Assembly: GCA_963708245.1 (NCBI GenBank)
Contig: OY970201.1
Coordinates: 8,246,001-8,310,000, forward strand
Direction of reading: 5' to 3'
Length of the DNA: 64,000 bases
Origin: CAVYXK01 sp963708245
GTDB lineage: Bacteria; Pseudomonadota; Alphaproteobacteria; Acetobacterales; Acetobacteraceae
Under the pieces are notes generated by a model. It was given only the letters and a program-made list of their open reading frames with translations, had not been told where the DNA came from and did not search any database. Made by a program: the position numbers and the translations under genes. Of this stretch, positions 59,248 through 64,000 are shown in pieces. The first letter of the stretch is position 1. Every line of letters begins with the position of its first letter.

Positions 59248-61776
59248 ATGAGCAGCACCGCTCGCGACACCTCGATCCGGACCTATCGGGCGAAGCGCAA
59301 TTTCGCTGCAACGTCCGAGCCGCCGCCGAAGCCGGCGACCTCTGGCGAGGCTGCACCAATCTTCGTCGTGCAGAAGCACGCGGCGCACCGCGCCGGTCTG
59401 CACTGGGACTTCCGCCTGGAGCACGACGGCGTGCTCTGGAGCTGGGCCGTGCGCAAGGGCCCCTCGCTCGACCCGTCGCAGAAACACATCGCAGCGCATG
59501 TTGAAGACCACCCGCTGGAATACGCCGATTTCCAGGGCACGATCCCCGATGGCCAATACGGCGCCGGCACGGTCGAGACGTGGGACCGCGGCACCTGGGA
59601 GCCCGCCGGCGACCCGGCCGTCGGGATGCAGAAAGGCGAGCTCACGTTTGTGCTCCACGGCAAGCGGCTAAACGGCCGCTTTCATCTGGTGCGCATGAAG
59701 CGCAGGCCGCGAGAGCGCAGTGAAAACTGGCTGCTGTTCAAGGGAAACGACGAATTCGCCCGCCCCGGCATCGACGCGCCCGCGCTGGAAGCGGAAGTCC
59801 CCCCTCCCCGTCCCGCCAATCGCAAGGCGCCACCCACCAAAACCCCACCGGCCGACGGCGCGGTCCGCGGCAAGCTGCCAAAAACCCAGGCGCCGCAGCT
59901 CTGTGCGCTCGCCACCGAGCCGCCGGAGGGTGACAGCTGGCTCTCCGAGATCAAGTTCGACGGCTACCGCCTGCTGATCTGGCTCGATCACGGCAAGACC
60001 CGGCTAGTCACCCGCAGCGGCCTTGACTGGACCGATCGGCTGCCGGCCGTGGCGCGCGGAGCGGCACGTCTCGACGTCGAGACCGCCCTGATCGACGGCG
60101 AGCTGGTGGCGTTGCGAAAGGACGGCACCTCCAACTTTCACGATTTGCAGGCTGCACTCTCGGCCGGAAAGGACGAGCGGCTGGATCTCTATGTTTTCGA
60201 CCTGCTGCATCTGAACGGGTGGGACCTGCGCCCTTGCCGACTGATCGATCGGAAGCGCGTCCTGCAGAGCTTGGCGGGTTGGGGCGGGATGCTCCGCTAC
60301 AGCGATCACCAGCTCGGGCAGACAGCGGCGATGTACCAGGGGGCCTGGGAGCACGGGCTGGAGGGCATAGTCTGCAAGAAGATCGATACACCGTACCGGC
60401 CCGCGCGCGGCCACGGCTGGGTCAAGGTCAAATGCCAGAACCGCGAGGAATTCGTTGTGCTCGGGTGGACCCCACCCGGCGGGAGCCGCAGCGGGCTCGG
60501 CTCCCTGCATCTCGGCTTCTACGATCCGAAGGGGCGGCTGCATTACGCCGGCGGAGTGGGCAGCGGCTTCTCGGAGGAGGAGCTGAGCTGGCTGCGCGAG
60601 CGGCTTGACCGGCTGGCGGCACCAGCGCCCAAGGGTCTGCTCGCCTCCGACGAGCCGGTGGACCGCTCGATCCACTGGGTGAGGCCCGAGCTGGTCGTGG
60701 AGGTGCAATTCGCCGGCTGGTCCGGCTCCGGGCGCGTCCGCCAAGCGGTGTATCTTGGGCTGCGCGAGGACAAACCCGCGAAGGCGGTGGTGCGTGAGCC
60801 CCCCGACGCCGACGCCACGCGTGAACCTGTTGCGCCACACACGCCGCCCCGAAGGTCGGACGCCCGGATCGTCACGGCACGCCCGCCGAAGAAGGAGGCG
60901 CAGAGCATGATCGGCAACGTCACTCTGACCCATCCGGATCGCGAGCTATGGCCAGGTATCACCAAGCGCGACCTGGCCGAATACTGGCAGGCGGTGGCCG
61001 AGGCTGCGCTGCCGGGGATTGCTGGGCGGCCACTCGCCGTTGTCCGCTGTCCGGACGGGATCGACGGCGAGCGCTTCTTCCAGAAGCACGGTCACGGCCA
61101 CATGCCGCCGCAGATCCGCACGGGCGAGGCGGCCGGCCAGCCCTATCTGGCGATCGACAATCTGGACGGGCTGTTTGCGCTGGCTCAGATGGCAGCGATC
61201 GAGCTGCATCCCTGGGGGGCTACCGAGGCCGACCCGTTGCACCCGGACCGCATCGTGTTCGATCTGGACCCCGGCGAGGGCGTGCCTTTCGGGGACGTGG
61301 TGAAAGCCGCGCGCGAGGTGCGCGACCGTCTGGCGGACCTGGGGTTGGTGACGTTTTGCCGCACCACTGGCGGCAAGGGCCTGCACGTCGTGGTGCCGCT
61401 GACGCCGAAAGCCGGATGGGACGAGGCGAAACCGTTCTGCCGCGACTTTGCCGAGACGATCAGCCGGGAGCACCCGGACCGCTACCTTTCGACGGTGAAG
61501 AAGGCGGACCGCAAGGGGCGTATCCTGGTAGACTGGTTGCGCAATGGGCTTGGGGCGACAGCGGTGGCCTCGTTCTGTCCGCGGGCGCGGCCGGGTGCGA
61601 CAGTGGCGACTCCGCTGAGCTGGGATGAGGTGGGACCGAAGCTCGATCCTGGCGCCTTCACGCTGCAGAGCGTACCGCGACGGCTGGGTCGGCTAAAGAA
61701 GGACCCTTGGGATGGATTCTCGGCGGTTGCGCAGCAGTTGCCGGAATCAGAGACCAAGTCGCGGCAGAGGCGATAG
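59248..61776 (+). CDS. ligD: ATP-dependent DNA ligase LigD, three-domain
   Basis: An 842-residue LigD for bacterial non-homologous end joining. Residues about 35-170 form the 3'-phosphoesterase (RAGLHWDFRLEHDG with His52 and Asp54); about 215-520 the ligase with nucleophile Lys236 in EIKFDGYR; about 550-830 the polymerase/primase domain (LTHPDRELWPGITKRDLAEY, the metal-binding IVFDLDPGEGVPF). The order phosphoesterase-ligase-polymerase is normal for proteobacteria. No Ku gene lies within the window. GAGGAACTG precedes the ATG. Confidence 0.94.
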   Translation: MSSTARDTSIRTYRAKRNFAATSEPPPKPATSGEAAPIFVVQKHAAHRAGLHWDFRLEHDGVLWSWAVRKGPSLDPSQKHIAAHVEDHPLEYADFQGTIPDGQYGAGTVETWDRGTWEPAGDPAVGMQKGELTFVLHGKRLNGRFHLVRMKRRPRERSENWLLFKGNDEFARPGIDAPALEAEVPPPRPANRKAPPTKTPPADGAVRGKLPKTQAPQLCALATEPPEGDSWLSEIKFDGYRLLIWLDHGKTRLVTRSGLDWTDRLPAVARGAARLDVETALIDGELVALRKDGTSNFHDLQAALSAGKDERLDLYVFDLLHLNGWDLRPCRLIDRKRVLQSLAGWGGMLRYSDHQLGQTAAMYQGAWEHGLEGIVCKKIDTPYRPARGHGWVKVKCQNREEFVVLGWTPPGGSRSGLGSLHLGFYDPKGRLHYAGGVGSGFSEEELSWLRERLDRLAAPAPKGLLASDEPVDRSIHWVRPELVVEVQFAGWSGSGRVRQAVYLGLREDKPAKAVVREPPDADATREPVAPHTPPRRSDARIVTARPPKKEAQSMIGNVTLTHPDRELWPGITKRDLAEYWQAVAEAALPGIAGRPLAVVRCPDGIDGERFFQKHGHGHMPPQIRTGEAAGQPYLAIDNLDGLFALAQMAAIELHPWGATEADPLHPDRIVFDLDPGEGVPFGDVVKAAREVRDRLADLGLVTFCRTTGGKGLHVVVPLTPKAGWDEAKPFCRDFAETISREHPDRYLSTVKKADRKGRILVDWLRNGLGATAVASFCPRARPGATVATPLSWDEVGPKLDPGAFTLQSVPRRLGRLKKDPWDGFSAVAQQLPESETKSRQRR

Positions 61777-61830
61777 CTCGCGCGTCTTGACCTTTATGCA
61801 ACAAATATCGGCGGCAGGTGAACAGCTTGC

Positions 61831-62190
61831 CTACACGGCAGGAAGTTCAACTGGTTGCCCATGCGGGGTCCGCCGATAGGCGTCGGCCCAGGCCGCCGTG
61901 CGCACATCCAGCGCCTCGGCATCGGTCAGGCCCTTGGCGAGGCACAATCGTTCCAGAGCGATCAGCCAATGTTCGTAGTAGCGCGAGCCGTCATCCGGCG
62001 AGCCGCGCGCAGTGGCTTCGCGCAGTGCAGCGGCCAGCGTGCCCGCCCATTCCCTCCAGCCGAAATAACCCGCCTGGCTGAGTTGCACCGTCAGCGCGAA
62101 GGCCTGCGCCTGCCACGGCTCGGCGAAAACCGGTCCGTCACTGTCACGCGGCAGATCGGGAAGCGCGTCGATCGTCTCAGACGGGATCAA
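61831..62190 (-). CDS. Nitrile hydratase accessory protein
   Basis: About 119 residues, beginning near ALPDLPRDSDGPVFAEPWQA and containing FALTVQLSQAGYFGWREWAG and RYYEHWLIALERLCLAKGLT. This is the small activator family that resembles the N-terminal half of the beta subunit and helps insert metal into cobalt-type nitrile hydratases. The start is uncertain: TTG 62190, overlapping the beta-subunit stop, is chosen; ATG 62223 is the alternative. Third gene of the operon. Confidence 0.83.
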   Translation of the reverse strand: MIPSETIDALPDLPRDSDGPVFAEPWQAQAFALTVQLSQAGYFGWREWAGTLAAALREATARGSPDDGSRYYEHWLIALERLCLAKGLTDAEALDVRTAAWADAYRRTPHGQPVELPAV

Positions 62191-62836
62191 GATAGTCGTC
62201 CCACAGGTCCAGATACACCGCATCGGCTGGATTGGCGGCATCGCCCCACAACTCGCGCGCCGTGAAACGCACCGTGTAAAGCGGCTGCGGATTCTCCCCC
62301 TGATAACGCGCATTCGTGTCCGGGAACACGTGCGCGCCGTGCTCGCACTCGATCACACCCACCCGGCCGCGGACATAGCGTGGCAGGCGGGTATGGCCGA
62401 TAGGATGAATGTTCTTTGCACGCACCATCACGCCCGGCGCGAAGCGCGGGTTCGTCGGGATGGCGCGCTGCGTCGAGTTGCCCTTGGCCAGCAAAGCCGG
62501 CAGATCGTCCGCGCGCAGCGGCGGCGTGCTCGCGGTCGAACCAGCCGCCATACGGCCACTGGCGACCTCCTCCGCTGTCACCAGCCCGGCGTCGAGCGAC
62601 CGCGCGATCAGCGAGGCCAGCCATTTTTCGTAGTAGCTCATGCGCAGATAGTCTGCCGGCGGCAGCCGTTCGATGCTGTGGCGGGAGGCATCGATATTCC
62701 ACCGGCGCCAGGCACCCATCGCGCTGCTTAGCGCGTACACCCGCGCCTCCCATCGCGCATGGAACACCGGCTCGTTCGCCTCGGGCTGTACAGGGCCAAA
62801 GCCGTGCATCCCGCCCATGTCGTGGACGCCGTTCAT
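62177..62836 (-). CDS. nthB: Nitrile hydratase beta subunit
   Basis: A 219-residue beta chain. It opens MNGVHDMGGMHGFGPVQPEA, the exact family hallmark, has YYEKWLASLIARSLDAGLVT, and the C-terminal SH3-like domain with FAPGVMVRAKNIHPIGHTRL and LYTVRFTARELWGD. It packs against the alpha chain and shapes the substrate channel. Its start overlaps the alpha stop by four bases (ATGA). Confidence 0.93.
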   Translation of the reverse strand: MNGVHDMGGMHGFGPVQPEANEPVFHARWEARVYALSSAMGAWRRWNIDASRHSIERLPPADYLRMSYYEKWLASLIARSLDAGLVTAEEVASGRMAAGSTASTPPLRADDLPALLAKGNSTQRAIPTNPRFAPGVMVRAKNIHPIGHTRLPRYVRGRVGVIECEHGAHVFPDTNARYQGENPQPLYTVRFTARELWGDAANPADAVYLDLWDDYLDPV

Positions 62837-63489
62837 GCGCTTGGCCCTTTCGCCGGACCAGCGACCTTGGCAGCGCCGATCATGGCGTCGCGGGTCACCA
62901 GGGCGGCAAGCGCATCTTCGTCCATTCCGTCGGTACCTGCGGGCCGCTCCGGAAGGACGAGGTAGCGGATCTCCGCCGTTGAATCCCAGACCCGCACCGC
63001 CACGTCGTCCCCCAGCAAAAGCCCGAATTCGCTCAGCGCGCCACGCGGATCGATCACCGCGCGAGAGCGGTATGCGCTAGATTTGTACCAGACGGGCGGC
63101 AGTCCCAGAACCGGCCAGGGATAGCAGGAGCACAAGGTGCAGACGACCATGTTGTGGACGTCGGGGGTGTTCTCGACCACCACCATATGCTCGCCCTGAC
63201 GACCGGAATACCCGAGTTCCGCAATCGCGGCGGTTGCGTCCGCCATCAGCCGTGCCTTGTAGGCAGGGTCGCTCCAGGCGCGAGCGACCACGCGGGCACC
63301 GTTGCGTGGGCCGATCTTGTGTTCGTAGGTGTCGATGATCGCATCCAACGCGGCCGGATCGACCAGGCCTTTTTCCACCAACAGCGATTCCAGCGCCTTC
63401 ACTCGCAGCGCGGTTTCAGAGGGTATAATCTGACCGTCATGGTCGTGGTCATGCCCATGGGCGTGATGATCGCCGGCGTCGCTGCTCAT
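62833..63489 (-). CDS. nthA: Nitrile hydratase alpha subunit, cobalt-type
   Basis: A 218-residue catalytic subunit that hydrates nitriles to amides. The metal claw is VCTLCSC with Cys117, Cys120, Ser121 and Cys122; Thr at position 118 is typical of cobalt enzymes, Ser being typical of iron enzymes. The second and third Cys are normally oxidised to sulfinate and sulfenate. Residues 8-18 are strikingly His/Asp-rich (HHAHGHDHDHD), a possible extra metal-binding tail. ATG 63489 has GAGGAA upstream; a much longer start is rejected. Confidence 0.93.
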   Translation of the reverse strand: MSSDAGDHHAHGHDHDHDGQIIPSETALRVKALESLLVEKGLVDPAALDAIIDTYEHKIGPRNGARVVARAWSDPAYKARLMADATAAIAELGYSGRQGEHMVVVENTPDVHNMVVCTLCSCYPWPVLGLPPVWYKSSAYRSRAVIDPRGALSEFGLLLGDDVAVRVWDSTAEIRYLVLPERPAGTDGMDEDALAALVTRDAMIGAAKVAGPAKGPSA

Positions 63490-63637
63490 TCGCGTGTTCC
63501 TCGCCAAGCCGCGTGTCAGCCTGCAACGAAGCTTAGCTTGCGCCATCCGCCGGCACAATGGATCAACCGCGGCCGGCCACCCCAAGCTACCCTGGGGACT
63601 GCAAAAGCCGATTTCTCCGGCAGTGCCGGCAGCACTT

Positions 63638-63658
63638 GGGGCGGCAAAGTGCCGCCCC
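63638..63658. terminator. Hairpin downstream of the GYD-domain gene
   Basis: GGGGCGGC at 63638-63645 pairs perfectly with GCCGCCCC at 63651-63658 around AAAGT. It lies 13 bases after the stop of the minus-strand GYD gene and before the nitrile hydratase genes, so it may end that transcript, though no T run follows on the minus strand. Confidence 0.5.
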
Positions 63659-63670
63659 ATTAAAGATCGA

Positions 63671-64000
63671 CTATTGCTGACCCGGCGGCTTATAGGCTCC
63701 GCGAATCGGCCTCGCCTTCTGCCGGATGCCGGCAATCTCATCCATCGTGAACAGGCGCGTTAACTGTGCGTTCTGAACGGTTCCGGCGGATACGGCTACG
63801 CCGCATGTAGCCGTTGCCATGTCGGGATCAGACACGTCGAAGATCACCATCGCACCAGGACCATTGATACTCCTGCCATACATGGCGACGAGCTTCCACC
63901 GGCAGCTTCGAGCAGTTGCTCCACTGCCGCCTGGCGGTTTGTATTGGGGTTTTCCCTCATTGCGTGAAGGGCTTCAGGTGTATATTCCACCGTCAAACAG
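63671..64000 (-). pseudogene. GYD-domain protein, frameshifted, 5' end outside window
   Basis: From the right edge the frame gives LTVEYTPEALHAMRENPNTN and VEQLLEAAGG, then breaks near 63891-63898; the next frame continues LVAMYGRSINGPGAMVIFDV and TRLFTMDEIAGIRQKARPI. Together they match a GYD-domain protein (about 100 residues), where EAAGGKLVAMYG is expected. One missing A in GGTGGAAGCTC explains the break. The family is a small ferredoxin-like fold of unknown function. Confidence 0.72.

Noticed and set aside
63490..63741. 84 extra residues at the start of nitrile hydratase alpha
   Set aside because: They lack homology, include the GC hairpin region, and a good ribosome site lies before ATG 63489.
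1..64000. tRNA, rRNA, CRISPR array or complete insertion sequence
   Set aside because: No cloverleaf-like gene, rRNA block, regularly spaced repeat array or transposase motif was recognised by eye on either strand; small tRNAs could still be missed without a covariance search.

Overview
The window is high-GC DNA with short intergenic gaps and many ATGA or TAATG start/stop overlaps. It suggests a free-living, metabolically versatile alphaproteobacterium. The strongest taxonomic clue is a CtrA-type cell-cycle response regulator (phospho-acceptor at residue 51) divergent from fliI-fliJ. The abundance of CoA-transferases, acyl-CoA dehydrogenases and GMC oxidoreductases, plus a glycosyltransferase with N-terminal repeats, would fit Rhodospirillales/Acetobacteraceae, but the family placement is inference. 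I see no rRNA, tRNA, CRISPR array or complete insertion sequence.

Layout. 1-8.5 kb: end of a hydantoinase/oxoprolinase B gene, a ComB-like phosphatase, a two-domain glycosyltransferase, and an operon of dienelactone hydrolase, both subunits of a type I CoA-transferase and a CaiB-type CoA-transferase. 8.7-10.2 kb: MazEF-type toxin-antitoxin and a GIY-YIG nuclease-like gene. 10.3-18.4 kb: alcohol dehydrogenase, class III aminotransferase, two acyl-CoA dehydrogenases, a low-GC orphan gene and an ADP-forming acyl-CoA synthetase. 18.4-23.8 kb: TTC38-like protein, second CaiB-type CoA-transferase, CinA-like amidase, two damaged Gfo/Idh/MocA oxidoreductase genes and an amidohydrolase. 23.9-30.8 kb: a tightly coupled seven-gene operon (alpha/beta hydrolase, acetoacetate-decarboxylase-like protein, a 19-residue membrane peptide, a small membrane protein, patatin-like lipase, GMC oxidoreductase, metallophosphoesterase) that looks like an undescribed lipid or sterol-type pathway.

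30.9-34.6 kb: SDR, orphan substrate-binding protein, HMG-CoA lyase, CtrA. 34.8-39 kb: fliI, fliJ, UDP-sugar dehydrogenase, glycosyltransferase. 38.9-43.8 kb: a four-gene operon joining a PoxB-like ThDP enzyme, an internally duplicated membrane protein with paired histidines, a gluconate-dehydrogenase subunit 3-like protein and a GMC oxidoreductase. 44-45 kb: stress-type genes (YciE-like ferritin-fold protein and a basic DUF6496-like protein). 45.1-55.2 kb: DUF35/thiolase pair, cytochrome P450 with a broken M20 amidohydrolase, sulfotransferase, MlaC/HpnM-like protein, AhpD-like protein, 2-hydroxyacid dehydrogenase, SDR, Rap1a-like protein and QueC.

55.3-59.2 kb is a decaying locus: the C-terminal remnant of a sugar ABC permease, a sulfoquinovosidase interrupted by a TGA where a homologue has Trp, a frameshifted and truncated AmpH-like gene, and a possible transporter tail. 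59.2-61.8 kb: LigD without Ku in view. 61.8-63.5 kb: cobalt-type nitrile hydratase alpha, beta and accessory genes. The right edge cuts a frameshifted GYD-domain gene.

Four clear single-base frameshifts (about 22.24, 48.79, 58.16 and 63.9 kb), one nonsense codon and a possible further indel at 55.56 kb stand out against otherwise intact long genes. They could be real decay or consensus indel errors, and raw reads would decide.
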